A stretch of DNA of 64,000 nucleotides from Peromyscus leucopus (lineage: Eukaryota; Chordata; Mammalia; Rodentia; Cricetidae), in contig NC_051069.1 in the NCBI RefSeq assembly GCF_004664715.2, positions 69,710,647-69,774,646 of the forward strand, read 5' to 3'. The notes under the pieces were generated by a model. That model was not told where the DNA came from, did not search any database, and saw only the letters and a list, made by a program, of their open reading frames with translations. Positions within the stretch are counted from its first letter, which is position 1. Each line of letters opens with the position of its first letter. Below, piece by piece: positions 34,339 through 45,253 of this stretch. A program made the translations under genes and the position numbers.

Positions 34339-34578
34339 TCCCACCCCCTGCCCCCCAAATGAGGAAATACTCTTGGATGTGTGACAGAAAGGAATGCACA
34401 ACCTTTAGAGACCATTTGAGTTGCACAGGAGGAAAAAAGTTTTTATAGTAGATTACAGAGTAATTTGGTAGTGAAAAGGGGCCATCAAATGAGACTTAAA
34501 AAGTACAGTCAGTGAAAAAAAAAGAGAGAGGAAATAATCTTGCTATGCTGTTTAGGGGAAAAACAAAATTTTGCTTTT
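34339..34578. other. Short single-copy interval
   Basis: A short C-rich run (34337-34357) and an A/G-rich patch (34516-34530). No element recognised. Confidence 0.35.
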
Positions 34579-34594
34579 AAGAATGGTCAGAATC

Positions 34595-34769
34595 GCCGGG
34601 CGTTGGTGGCGCACGCCTTTAATCCCAGCACTCGGGAGGCAGAGCCAGGCAGATCTCTGTGAGTTCGAGGCCAGCCTGGGCTACCAAGTGAGCTCCAGGA
34701 AAGGCGCAAAGCTACACAGAGAAACCCTGTCTCGAAAAACCAAAACAAAAACCAAAAAAAAAAAAAAAA
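34595..34769 (+). mobile_element. Young B1 SINE, sense, with 16-bp TSD
   Basis: Begins 'gccgggcgttggtggcgcac' and runs through 'ggcgcaaagctacacagaga' to an A-rich tail. Flanks 'aagaatggtcagaatc' (34579-34594) and 'aagaatgatcagaatc' (34770-34785) are a 16-bp target-site duplication with one mismatch. The right-half wording points to a cricetid B1 subfamily. Confidence 0.97.
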
Positions 34770-34831
34770 AAGAATGATCAGAATCAGAGCAGGGGACATG
34801 GTTGAATAGTGTTTGTGGGAGAACTAAAAGG

Positions 34832-34949
34832 GAGAGAGAGAGAGAGAGAGAGAGAAAGAAGAGAAGAGAGAAGAGAAGAGAATGGAGAGAGGAAGGATGG
34901 AGAGAGGAAGGATGGAGGAGAGAGAGGGGAGAGAGAGGAGAGAAGAAAT
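34832..34949 (+). repeat. (GA)n and GGA-rich polypurine tract
   Basis: GA repeat at 34832-34853 followed by AGAAG, GAGAGGAAGGATG and GGGAGA variants. The plus strand is almost pure purine for about 115 bases. Confidence 0.95.
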
Positions 34950-35538
34950 TAGAGCATAAGATTTAATTTGTATAATTTTACTAGGGAGTTTCTAAATTGC
35001 TTCATTTGTGTGTGGCTTAGTACTATTGGACTGGACGCAGCAGTTTACAATTTGAAAGTGACAATGCACACAGAGATAAGGAATAACATTGCCAATTCAG
35101 CATCTTTCAAGTCGATGCCAGTCAAAGGGTGTTGCCAGACACTTTTATCGTAATAATGAACATTGTTGAAAACTCAGACACTTTAGATACTCTTCTTAAA
35201 GCTGTCCCTTCACTGTATTAGCCAGATGTCACTATGTGGCACTGAAGAAATAGAAACTTTAGCAGGCAGAGTTGTTCTGAGGACCTCACACTAAGGAGTT
35301 ATCCAAGTTTAGACTCTCAGCATCAGTTGGAATTATTACTTAGTAACTGTCAATTAAGATACTAAGTGACACTCAGGTCCTGGAATAGGAATCCATGCTG
35401 TCTGTAGGGTGGTACATGCTTCTTACTTTAACACATTGGTGTGTGCCTTTGTTCACTACTGAATTTGACTTGAACTGTAGGTATAAACTGCTTGTGATCA
35501 AAGCAAACATCAATCAGTGGAGGAGATAATTGACTTTA
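34950..35538. other. Single-copy sequence, nothing recognised
   Basis: No feature recognised. Confidence 0.4.

Positions 35539-35573
<35 letters not shown>
35539..35573. repeat. (TAA)n microsatellite
   Basis: About eleven TAA units. Confidence 0.95.
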
Positions 35574-35646
35574 CACCCACACAGAACATAGCGATTAGTG
35601 TCTTCAATAATCGTTATTTTCATTTAACGTAAGATTTAAAACTATT

Positions 35647-35821
35647 GCCGGGCGGTGGTGGCGCACGCCTTTAATCCCAGCACTCGGGAGGCAGAAGCAG
35701 GCGGATCTCTGTGAGTTCGAGGCCAGCCTGGTCTCCAAAGTGAGTTCCAGGAAAAAGGTGCAAAGCTACACAGAGAAACCCTGTCTCGAAAAACAAAAAC
35801 AAACAAACAAACAAACAAAAA
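35647..35821 (+). mobile_element. Young B1 SINE, sense, with perfect 16-bp TSD
   Basis: Flanked by identical 'aagatttaaaactatt' at 35631-35646 and 35822-35837. Starts 'gccgggcggtggtggcgcac' and ends in a (CAAA)n/A tail. Few differences from the cricetid B1 form make it one of the youngest insertions here. Confidence 0.98.
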
Positions 35822-35837
35822 AAGATTTAAAACTATT

Positions 35838-36154
35838 AGCCAAATGAAGGATAGAGAAAGCATAGACATGCATTGGTCAAATTAGTGGCTTTGTTTTATT
35901 CATTCTCCATAAATTTCTTTTACTTAAATTAAAGAACAATAATCTTTTATGTTAACATGCGAAGTCATGGGTCTTCTCATGGTATCTTCAGTCATGTGCA
36001 ATTGTACTTTATTTTCAAATATTTCCCTACCTATTACCCTCCCCTGTCCCCTGCCATTCTCCATTGCTGGTTCCCTTTTTTCCCTGTCTGCTTTCTTATT
36101 ACATATAATTCATTACTCTCACTGTTCCCTATATTTAATGTATTTTAATTAATA
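35838..36154. other. Single-copy interval, nothing recognised
   Basis: Pyrimidine-rich in part (36000-36100), with no recognised element. Confidence 0.4.
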
Positions 36155-36720
36155 TATTTTTAATTTCATTTTTATTTTCATTTATTCTTCTTCATGCAGT
36201 ACTGACTGCAGTTTCGCCTCCCTCCACACCTCCAAGTTCCCTACCACATCCCCTCTCTCTCAGATCCACTGCTCCTCCATTTCCCTTCAGAAAAGATAAG
36301 GCCTCCTAGGGATATCAAACTAAAATGGCATAATAAGACTAGGCATAAACTCTCATATGAAGACTGGATAAGGCAACCCAGTAGGAGGAAAAGGATCCTA
36401 AGCACAGGCAAAAGAGTCAGAGGACACCCCAACTCCCACTTTTGGGTGTCCCACAAAATCCCCAAGCTAAACAATCATAACATATAAGTGGAGAACCTAG
36501 CACAGACTCATGCAGGCTTCATGATTGCCCCTTCAATCTCTGTGAGCCCTTACGAGCCCAGGTTAGTTGATTCTCTGGGGTTTTTGTGGTATCCTCCACC
36601 TTTCTGGCTTCTACAATTTTTCCTCCCGCTCTTTTGTGGGATTCCTCTAGCTCCACCTGATATTTGGCTGTGGGTCTCTGCACATGCTCCAATCAGCTGC
36701 CAGAGGAATCTGTGTTTTGT
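36155..36720 (-). mobile_element. Rodent L1 3'UTR, antisense
   Basis: Antisense landmarks in order: 'gcctcctagggatatcaaac', 'ggcaacccagtaggaggaaa', 'acaggcaaaagagtcagag', 'ccaagctaaacaatcataac', 'tctctgtgagcccttacgag' and 'tttggctgtgggtctctgca'. It shares a family with 26413-26800 but keeps more sequence. Confidence 0.85.
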
Positions 36721-38379
36721 TTCTGTGATTTGTGATTTTGTTATCTTGACTGTAATTCATGTAGAGGATCTTCTCTGGATATTTCTGTTTGGGGTTCTAA
36801 ATGCTTCTAGTGTTTGAATGTCTATTTCTTTTTTATGCCTAGGACATATTTGTCATCATTTTGAATAGATTTTCTACACCTTTATTCATTACTTCAGTTA
36901 CTCCAATCATCTCTCCCTTGTGCATACTCCAGCCTGTAGCAGTCCCTTGATGTATGTATCTGCTGGTTCGTCATTTCGTCACCCAGCTCTCCTGAACTCC
37001 AGTTGCCTCTTTGGGCCTTCTTTCACCCAGAGGCAGTGGCAGGTCCAGCCAAAGCTCCCTGACCTGTACTTATTTCCAGACATCAAGGTCCTTGGGTAGC
37101 TCAGCTTTAAACAATAAAATCCTTCTTTAGATGGTACCTGATAGCTCCTCTCCAACTCAAATAGTGTGACAAATAGATTTTTCTCTCTGTAGCTGACCTG
37201 TCTGCCAGAGGAATCACTGTCACACTGAACCCTAAAATTGAATTTGAGGCTTGTCAGAATTGTGTCCTTGTCTGAGGGTACGACTGCCTGGCTTTCACCT
37301 GGCTTTGTCATTTGATTCTCCTCTGCTAGGGACCTGTGCAGCAGAGGCCATGCTCACTTGCTTTTGTGCATTGTACATGGACTGTTTTCCACTATCCTTT
37401 CAGTCCTTCGAGGATTTCCAAAGCTTTCCCTCTATTTCTGTCTTTAGGATAAAGTTTATTTTTCTTCTTCTGAATCTCTCCTCTGCTTGATTTACAGGCA
37501 GCCTAGAGTCCACCACCTTACCTGAAAGTCAGTGGCTTGGTAATTAGTTAATGGATATTGGAAATAGGCTCTCAATTAGATTAGGGGTAAATAAGAAGTT
37601 TAATTTATTAAAGCATCTTAGAAACACTTTACCCTAGCATGAGTCCAGTGCGTCAGTCTTGGCTTTTAGGATGCAGTTGGAGGCTTGACCTTCCATCACT
37701 GGTCATCTCGTTGGAGATTTCTGGCTGCCTCATAAAGGTTATTTGGAGGTTGGTGGTACCATTGATGTAGAGTGTGGCTGGAAAGGTCTCAATCTTTAAG
37801 AGAAAAAGGGGATTTCACTGGGCTTACAGAATAGACCATGTGGCCTATTTGTGTGGTGTTTACTAACATATACTAATTTTAGCTTGTGTATCTGGAAAAA
37901 AAATTATGAGCTTTTTTCTTTTGCTAAAACTAATAAGGCTGAGTGCCCATAATATTCTACTAAAATATGTTTATTTGTATTTAACCCAGTTTTCTGAGAT
38001 CAGTTAAAAATACAGCTTTGTGAGTTCTCTCTGTACATTAACTTTCCATTCTTTCAAAGAACTGCTCCTCTTAGAAATTCTTTTTGATATTTCTAACCTG
38101 GAGCTCCTGCTCAGTTTCCATCACTTTTCTTTTTTATTTTACTGAGCAAACAGGTTTAGTTGGCCATTTCTTGAGATCCCTTTGTCTTCCAACATCAACA
38201 TTCAGCCATCAATCATTAACCTGAATTTGGTGTTTATTTAGTAAGTGCATGCTTTATTTAATATACTACTGTACAAATGTACATCCACAATGGAAGAATT
38301 GAATTTTTTTATCAAGTGTGCAAACATTATGTAAATGATGTATTATACATACCATTTTGAAAGTTGTATCCTTGGCCAA
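36721..38379. other. Mostly unassigned sequence, possibly old L1 at the right end
   Basis: No gene recognised. The last 150 bases may belong to the antisense L1 called at 38380. ORFs of about 110 codons at 36488-36817 and 36979-37311 lack known motifs; the first overlaps the L1 3'UTR. Confidence 0.4.
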
Positions 38380-38870
38380 CATTATGTTTTTGAGATTCAG
38401 CCATAAATTTACATTAATAATAAAATCTGTGTAGTATTTAATAACTACCCTTGACTTTATTCTCTTGTGGTGGGTTTGTACCAATTTCTGTCCTCACTAA
38501 TTATACATGAAAAGTTTCTGTTTTTCACACTAATGCCAACACTTGAATTGTTTTACTTTTTGGTTTTGCCAAAGTAATAATTTTGAAATGACTTCTCATT
38601 GTGACTTTAATTTGTATTTCCCTCATAGCCAATAAAACAGTACATTTCACATGTTTATTAGCTATTAATTTGCTTCATTTTCGAATTGTGTATTTTTATA
38701 TTTTGCTCCCCTGTCTTTACATTTTGAATGAATGCCTCCTCCCATTTCTCTGCTGCTTTGTAGGGCCACTTCTGTATTATATTGTTGTTTTCTGTTCTAT
38801 GTCGGTTCATTGGTTTATATGTATGTACTACATCTTGAATGCATGATATATTCTAATTTTATGACAATTA
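38380..38870 (-). mobile_element. Old mammalian L1 ORF2 fragment, antisense
   Basis: 'actaatgccaacacttgaat', 'tgacttctcattgtgacttt', 'aatttgtatttccctcatag' and 'ttattagctattaatttgct' follow the order of antisense L1 ORF2 (spots near 'ccaacacttg', 'ttgcatttccctgatg' and 'cttattggccatt'). Highly decayed. Confidence 0.65.
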
Positions 38871-39234
38871 ACATCTATAGAAAATAGAAGTCTTAGACTT
38901 GAGTTTTAATAAATTTTGCTGTCTAGTAGGGAAAATTTCTCAGTATGTCTTTCAAAGTATCTGTAGAAATATTTAGCTTATTGCCCTTCTATATTAGGAA
39001 AATTTGAGGACCATTATGTCAAAGTCATGAAAACCCTGAGAAATTTCTTCTCATTATATTTGGTTTGAATTATGAACCAAGTCAGATAGAATTAACTTTT
39101 TAAAATCTTAAGTCTTCTTTTCCTTAAATGTAATGTATGTACATTTTCTGTCTCCTCAGTTTAATTAGGAGGCCTTTCCCCACTCTTCTATTGACCCTGG
39201 TTTGTGTGTCATAACTATGAACAGCTTCTAAAAC
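38871..39234. other. Unassigned sequence between L1 fragments
   Basis: No element recognised. Confidence 0.35.
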
Positions 39235-39643
39235 AATTGAGCAAGGCTCGTATGAACTCACAGAGACTGAAGCGGTAATCACAGGGCCTACAGCAATCTG
39301 CACTAAGTCCCTTGCACATAGAGCTTTCAGTTTAGTATTTTTATGGGACTCCTGATTATGAGAACAAGTGGGTTTCTGATTCTTGTGCCTGCTCTTCGTT
39401 CGGGATCTTTCATTTTTCTGTTGTCTTGTCTTGTTCAACTTCAATATGATTTTTTTGTTTTATCTTATTATATTTTATTTTGTTATGTTTTGTTGTTGTC
39501 TCTCAGAAGCCTGGTCTTTTCTAATGAGAGACAGAAAGGGAGTAGATCTGGATGAGGGGGAAGGTGTGGAGGAACTGGAGAGAGGGAGGGAAAACTGTAT
39601 TCAGATCATATTGTATGGGAAAAGAATCTATGTTTAATAAAAG
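39235..39643 (+). mobile_element. Rodent L1 3' end, sense (first of two in tandem)
   Basis: 'gaactcacagagactgaagc', 'tttcagtttagtatttttat', 'atcttattatattttatttt', 'tctaatgagagacagaaagg' and the terminal 'atgtttaataaaagg' are rodent L1 3'UTR landmarks. The end coincides with the start of another L1 3'UTR. Confidence 0.85.
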
Positions 39644-39649
39644 GTGGCA

Positions 39650-40440
39650 GAAAATCTACAACTGGACAATGTTCAGAGAGTGAGAGACTTGGGAGTTCTT
39701 AGTCCTAAATGTGATGTCTTCCTCAAAGCCCTCCCTGAAAGGTTCAGAGACCTATGTGGAAGAAGAAGCAGAAAGGTTTTAAGAGCCAGAGGTGATGGGT
39801 CTCCAAGAAAACATTGTTCTCTAGACACAACAGGACTGATGCACATACCAATTCACAGAGTCTGTGGCAGCATGCACAAGACTTGACAGATTTAAGTCTA
39901 ACTGGATCTCAGTGCTGATGAGAAGGAAGTGAACATGAGATACCATCCCTAACCAAGAAGCTATTTGCAATTGATATGTGTAGGCAAAAGGAAATCAGTT
40001 TTCTCCAGTGGAATATCATTGAGTATATTAACTACACACCAGTTAACCACACTCCAGGGCAGGTCCCAGTGCCCAGGAATAGTTGGCCAATGCAAAACAA
40101 ATCCAATGGTTTTCTTTGTTTGCTTGTTTATTTTGTGGACTTTTTGTTTTGTTTTAATTTTATTGTTTTTTGTTTGTTTGTTCTGATTTTAATTTTTGTG
40201 GGTTTTAATTTTTTGAGAGGGAGAGGGAGGTAAGAGGAGAAAGAAAAAAAGGGAGGGAAGGGAGAGAGAGAGAGGGAGGGAGGGGGAAGAAAGAGGGGGG
40301 AAGGAGGGAGGGAGAGGGAGCAAGCATAAAGTTGGGTGGGAAGGGAAGTAGGGAGAATCTGGGAAGAGTTTGGAGAGGGTAAAACATGCTCAAAATGTGT
40401 TGTATGAAAAAAATTTGTTCAGTTTTGATACTATAATTTA
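39650..40440 (+). mobile_element. Rodent L1 3'UTR, sense (second of two in tandem)
   Basis: Begins again at an early 3'UTR point ('ctacaactggacaatgttca', 'gtgagagacttgggagttct'), passes 'agcatgcacaagacttgac' and 'accatccctaaccaagaagc', and ends after a long polypurine tract with 'gtgttgtatgaaaaaa'. Both copies point the same way, so this is a head-to-tail pair of separately truncated insertions. Confidence 0.85.
40215..40385 (+). repeat. Polypurine, G-rich tract of an L1 3'UTR
   Basis: About 110 bases of GGGA/GAGA-type purines (40215-40320) within the second L1, with many runs of three or more G. It can in principle form G-quadruplex or triplex DNA. Confidence 0.85.
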
Positions 40441-40995
40441 ATGACAGCATTTCTCTCTTCCCTTTCCACCTACGAAACCCTCCCATAAGCCTCTCCCCGC
40501 TCTCTTCCAAATTCATGGCCACCTTTTCTTCATGAATTGTTATTGCATGCATACATAAATTCATATACATATACATATATGTATATATACATATACATAC
40601 ACACACACATATATATAACCTGTGAATCCATATAATGTTACTTACATGTATTTTTTCAGGGATGACCATTTGGCTCTGGACAAACAATTGGTGTGCTCCT
40701 CCCTGGGGACTGCTCCCAGCTCTCTTCAGCTTCCCGTAGTTCTTGTATGCTTGAGGCCTCATGGCTTTCTCTCCATACAATTTGGCATGTTCATTGAGGT
40801 CCTCCTTGTTCAGCTCATGTTAGGGCAGTCATGCTGTTTAGAGTTTACAGATATAGCTTCTGATGTTGCTAGGAGACACAGTCTCACAGCAAACTCCCCC
40901 ATCATCTGACTCTTAACAATCCTTCTGACTCCTCTTCCTCAGTGTTCCCTGGGCCTTAGTCATGGGAATGATTTGTAGATGTATCCACTGGGACT
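40441..40995 (-). mobile_element. Probable rodent L1 (Lx-like) 3' region, antisense
   Basis: 'tcaaattcatggccaccttt', 'atccatataatgttacttac', 'accatttggctctggacaaa', 'gcaaactcccccatcatctg' and 'tccactgggactgggctcca' are landmarks of a very common rodent interspersed repeat. I take it to be an antisense L1 3' region, though the family assignment is from memory. It starts where the sense L1 ends, giving a second tail-to-tail junction. An AT/CA microsatellite (40565-40617) lies inside. Confidence 0.55.
40565..40617. repeat. (ATAC/AT/CA)n AT-rich microsatellite
   Basis: Alternating ATACAT, TATATG and CACA units inside the antisense repeat at 40441. Confidence 0.85.
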
Positions 40996-41499
40996 GGGCT
41001 CCACAACAGACAGAAGGGGAAAAAAAGGACCCAAAAATTTATCAGGGTCCTGGGCTCAATGGCACCAGGAAAACAAAAAACAAATGCCAGCAACATGAAT
41101 AAAGTGAAATAAAGAATGTGTGAAGTCAAACTTTTGCTTTTCTGGAACTGCTGGCTACCCTCATGGTTACAGGATGGCCTTCTGGGACTCAGGCGGAATG
41201 TCAAGAGTGAGTTTCATGAACTGTTATTGAGAATCCTCTAGGGTTCTATGGAATCCCTACTCACCTTGAAAACTGATAGTTTTGCATTCACAGGAGTATT
41301 CCTGTCACACCTCTTGTGGAATCTATGGTAGTATTCACCTCTTACTAAGTTTGTAGCATGGGGATCTGTTGTAGATGCTAGAGAGGCCAAAGAAATACTT
41401 TGACCAAATTTCTTCATACTGTCTCAAGCCTCTATTGAAATAATCAGACCAGAAGACAGTCTTGATCACATATTAATATTAAAGTGCTGAGTGTCTTCT
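40996..41499. other. Unassigned sequence, nothing recognised
   Basis: Possibly a continuation of the preceding repeat, but I see no landmark. Confidence 0.35.
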
Positions 41500-41504
41500 T
41501 GGTA

Positions 41505-41507
41505 TGT

Positions 41508-41588
<81 letters not shown>

Positions 41589-41976
41589 CAACTTGACACA
41601 AGCTAGAGTCATCAGAGAAGAAGGAGCTTCTCTTGAGGAAATGTTTTCATGAGTTCCAGCTGTAAGGAATTTTCTCAATTAGTGATCAATGGGAGAGGGC
41701 CCAGCCCATGGTCGGTGGTGCCATGGTTGGGCTGATGTCCTGGGTTCTATAAGAAAGCAGGCTGAGCAAGCTAGGAGAAGCAAGTCAGTAAGCAGCACCC
41801 CTCCATGGCCTCTGCATCAGCTCCTGCCTCCAGGATCCGTCCCTGTTTGAGTTCCTGTCCTGACTTCCTTCAGTGATGAACAACAGTGTGAAAGTATAAG
41901 CTGAACAAACCCTGTCCTCTATAACTTGCTTTATGGTCATGGTGTTTAATCTTGGCAATAGAAACTCTGACTAAGA
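41505..41976 (+). mobile_element. Solo MaLR-like LTR, sense, with expanded (T)n(GT)n near its start
   Basis: Flanked by a perfect 5-bp duplication 'tggta' (41500-41504 and 41977-41981). The LTR opens 'tgtgttttt', then about 37 T and 20 GT units, where the related copy at 56847 has only 'ggttagttttatg'. The rest follows the family: 'caacttgacacaagctagag', 'ttctataagaaagcaggctg', 'gcctctgcatcagctcctgc', 'agctgaacaaaccctgtcct' and the end 'gactaaga'. No internal region. Confidence 0.85.
41508..41587. repeat. Compound (T)n(GT)n microsatellite
   Basis: About 38 T followed by about 20 GT units, inside the LTR's first 85 bases. Confidence 0.97.
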
Positions 41977-42017
41977 TGGTATGTTAAATACTTGTCTCTT
42001 CTCTCCATCACCCCTCA

Positions 42018-42090
42018 GAACTGGAGATTGTATTCAAGGCCTCATAAACACTAAGGTAGTACATACACATTGAGCTATACTCCCAGCCCA
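42018..42090 (-). mobile_element. ID/B4-type SINE fragment, antisense
   Basis: 'actggagattgtattcaagg', 'cctcataaacactaaggtag' and 'attgagctatactcccagcc' are the complement of an ID body. Confidence 0.7.
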
Positions 42091-43123
42091 CAAATTTGTC
42101 TTAAACATAGTTTATTGGATCTTAAAAATCAAGGAGATATTCCTCCATATGAATGCATACATTTCCAACAACTTTTTTTTATAGTGGGCCAAAAATTCTT
42201 GGTGTAGCCTTTGCAAGTAGTGATTAAAAGAAATAGATAAGAAAAAAAAATCTGCCAGACTGGATTTATTTCATGTGAGCTTCAATCACCATACTTAACT
42301 TCCCATTTTCCCATGGGATGCGATAGTGATGAGTGCAGTTCTAATGAGCTGGAACCTTCCTCTTGAGCTACTTTGTGGCAGGTTGTTTGCATCTAGCTTG
42401 GGGAGATTCTAAATGAGATTAAATGAAAGAGACACAGTGTCCAGAGAAATGTTTAAATTAATGTATTAAAATGTACCTGCCTCTTCTGTTTTAAAGTAAC
42501 CACCCATGGCAATTCTTATCCTGTTTGTTGACAAACTGTTCCAAAGTGTTTTAGACAGGAGTCAGCAGTATGCACACTCTAATTGGCTGCTCTTGCCCCA
42601 AAGAAACATTCCCCAAACCTTTTCCATGGCTCATTACCATGAACCCAACTTTGCTGTAATTCTCTCCTTAACGCATTTGACTTTGTAAGCATGTTAAAAA
42701 CCGTGAGATATATACATATGCTAAATGAAAGCATCTTTGCTATTTTGGGATTAAGAAAGACGAAATAAGAGTGGGTTTAAAATTGAGGCAGTGGGTAATG
42801 AATGATAACTATTCAGGGCCTTTTTGCCAATAAGAAGAGTATGGCAGCAGGCACTTTTGTTTCTTATTTATAATGTATCAGTCCAGGACTGCGCCCTACC
42901 TAGCATCAGTGGAAGGGCTGAGGAAGGTCACCATTCTTTATGCCCCAGTGACCACCATTTGTCCAACTTTAAAAATGGAAGTGCTAAAACCTCTTAAAAC
43001 CTGTTACAGATGGTTTGTGTTTTCTCTAATGATTCTTTGAAAACTAGGTATTTGGAACGTGGAAATCAGTTCTTAATATTGTATGGTTTCTCCTAGCTCT
43101 ACAAACACCTGTAATATACACTG
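42091..43123. other. Single-copy sequence, nothing recognised
   Basis: About 1 kb without a recognised element or gene. Confidence 0.45.
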
Positions 43124-43314
43124 TAGGCTGACAATTTTTTTTCTTGCAAAGGGCTAGATGGCTAGATAGTAAATATTTTAGGGTTTGCATACCATACTGT
43201 GTCATAATTATTCACATTGCCATAAACAATATAGAAACAAATGAATTCAGTAGCTACAAGGAAAACAGTAGGGAGGGCATATTTGATCTCTAGCCAATAG
43301 TTTGCAGATTCCTG
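43124..43314. mobile_element. hAT-type DNA transposon fossil
   Basis: 'gcaaagggctagatggctag' and 'atagtaaatattttagggtt' match the conserved interior of a widespread mammalian hAT non-autonomous family ('aaagggccagatagtaaatattttaggc', two parts). The right end 'gtttgcagattcctg' complements the expected left end 'cagg..c.gcaaac'. The left end is decayed and I found no clear duplication. Confidence 0.6.
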
Positions 43315-44046
43315 TGAGTTTGCATGTTAAAATATTTGAGACTTGAGGAATCTCTAGGAAAAAAACCATTTTATATGCAGTAGAAAATTTCAGGGTTGCA
43401 TCTGTTGTCAACAGCTCTCCACCATGCTGGCACTACACAGTGAATTGGTTCTCACTTGTAAGAGTCATTAGTATTTTGATGTAGATCACCTTCAACCCTA
43501 CATGCATATTCAAGAGGAGGGTTATGGGTACAGCAAGTCACACCAGGTTGTGTGCATACATAAACACTAAATAGCAAGTGGCATGAATGTGAGTTGGAGT
43601 TATTATTATTAGGATTTCCTTATACTCTGCATGGAGGGTACCCTGAAAGAAGACAGTGTTTTGCAGTCAGCATTCAAATGACTTAGGAGCCAGGTAATAG
43701 AATTATCTATTAATGACAAAACCCACAACATAAGAGTCCTAGGCTGATAATGTCACCCAAAGGGAATTAGCTGCCCGGTTATTAGATTTATAATACAATT
43801 CCCAGGATATTCATAGAATAACTCTCACCAATCCTTATGTCTCAAACACATTTCACTTCACCAATAAAACAATGTCTACTTATCTCTAATACAAATTAAC
43901 AAATACTCTAATGCTGGAGGAGATTAAAATAGTTAAAATGCCATAGAAGCATTTATATCTGGGATATAAGCTTCTGATTAGTATTTAGATACTGACCACA
44001 GGAACTTAGGCACTATGAAATGTAAGTTAATATTATGAAATAGAAG
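43315..44046. other. Single-copy sequence, nothing recognised
   Basis: No feature recognised. Confidence 0.4.
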
Positions 44047-44250
44047 TTCCAGATCATGAGAAAATTGACTCTATCAAAAAATGACTTTCAAGGTAGCCCC
44101 ACCTCCAATCTATCTTATCGAGGGCCTTTGACATCAAGCAAGTACTGTCTTCTGAGTTACACCCCCAGCCCTCCTTTCTATGTGCTTAAAATGTGTTTAA
44201 ATTTTTTTTGAAGTACAGCACTAATTAGAATGTTAACAGGCTGTGGACCT
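44047..44250. repeat. Duplicated segment, copy 1 (includes an antisense ID fragment)
   Basis: Aligns end to end with 45047-45253: shared pieces include 'caaattgac'-like starts, 'gacatcaagcaag', 'tatgtgcttaaaatgt' and 'aattagaatgttaacaggct'. By eye identity is about 80-85%. Around 44118-44170 the sequence reads as an antisense ID SINE ('gagggcctttgacatcaagc', 'gagttacacccccagcc'). Confidence 0.85.
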
Positions 44251-44839
44251 ATTAATGGAAGTTAATATATACATGTAGATTGAAACCACATACATGCAAG
44301 TCACATTAAAAATCTTAAGCTCATGTATTTCAAATAAATGACAGGCACCATGGTATTCTCCTCGGTTAACGTGGCAAACTAGGAATCTTTTCTTTTTCCT
44401 CCATTTAATCCATGTAGTACTGAAAAGAGACTAAGTTTTCTCCTTAAAGGGTTGGTTATCTGTTGGAAGGGGTAAGGAAAGGCTTGAGCAGGAAGAATGC
44501 CTGCAGTTTCCAGCAACTGCAGCAGGGAACTCTTTGAGAATAGAGGTCTTGTATAAGCTAAGTCCCATTGGGATATATGTTGCTCCTACAGCCAAGGTCC
44601 TGGTCATTCCTTTTCTTCCTTAGACTTCAGTGTCCACAAGTGCCACTATTGCATTCCCAGGCTATGCTTCATGGCCTCTCCATGGAGTAGAGTGGAGAAT
44701 ACATGCTCTCTTTCTTTTCTTTTCAAGATTTCTACTGAAACCCTATTGAGGTTTCTATACTGTTTTTAATAGCTTTGTAAACTGGAAAGAGACAATAGTA
44801 AAACACAACAAACAAAAGGCTGCCATTAAAATTTGCTAG
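44251..44839. other. Unassigned sequence between duplicate copies
   Basis: No feature recognised. Confidence 0.4.
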
Positions 44840-45040
44840 TTTTTGTTTTTATCTTAATAGATTTTATTTTATTATTATCCCTTCGAAGCTTGTTTCTTTT
44901 CTAATGAGAGAAAAAATAGCATGGAATTAGATGAGACAGGAGGTGGGAGGAATTGGAAGGAGTAGAAGGATGGAGAGGAAACCATAATCAGGTTATATTA
45001 GGTGAGAAGAAAACTATTTTCAATAAAAGGACAAAGAGGT
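44840..45040 (+). mobile_element. Rodent L1 3'UTR end, sense
   Basis: 'tagattttattttattatta', 'cttttctaatgagagaaaaa', 'acaggaggtgggaggaattg', 'aaccataatcaggttatatt' and 'ctattttcaataaaagg' are L1 3' end landmarks. Its end lies just before the second copy of the duplicated segment. Confidence 0.8.
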
Positions 45041-45046
45041 AAAAAA

Positions 45047-45253
45047 TTCTAGATCATGATGAAATTGACTTTATAAAAAAATGATTTTCAAGGCATCTTG
45101 ACCCCTAATATATCTCATCCAAGGCCTTCGACATCAAGCAAGCACTGTTCTTCTGAGCTACACTTCAACCCTCCTTTTTATGTGCTTAAAATGTATTTAA
45201 AGTTGATTTTTTTTGGTACAGCATTAATTAGAATGTTAACAGGCTATAGACCT
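45047..45253. repeat. Duplicated segment, copy 2
   Basis: Second copy of 44047-44250 in direct orientation, starting exactly 1,000 bases later. Its ID-like part is more diverged ('gagctacacttcaaccctcc'). Flanks outside the two copies do not match. Confidence 0.85.

Noticed and set aside
40205..40780. 191-codon minus-strand ORF, the longest in the window
   Set aside because: It is the antisense of an L1 3'UTR polypurine tract plus an AT/CA microsatellite (proline/leucine/serine and TYMYM runs). No domain is visible.
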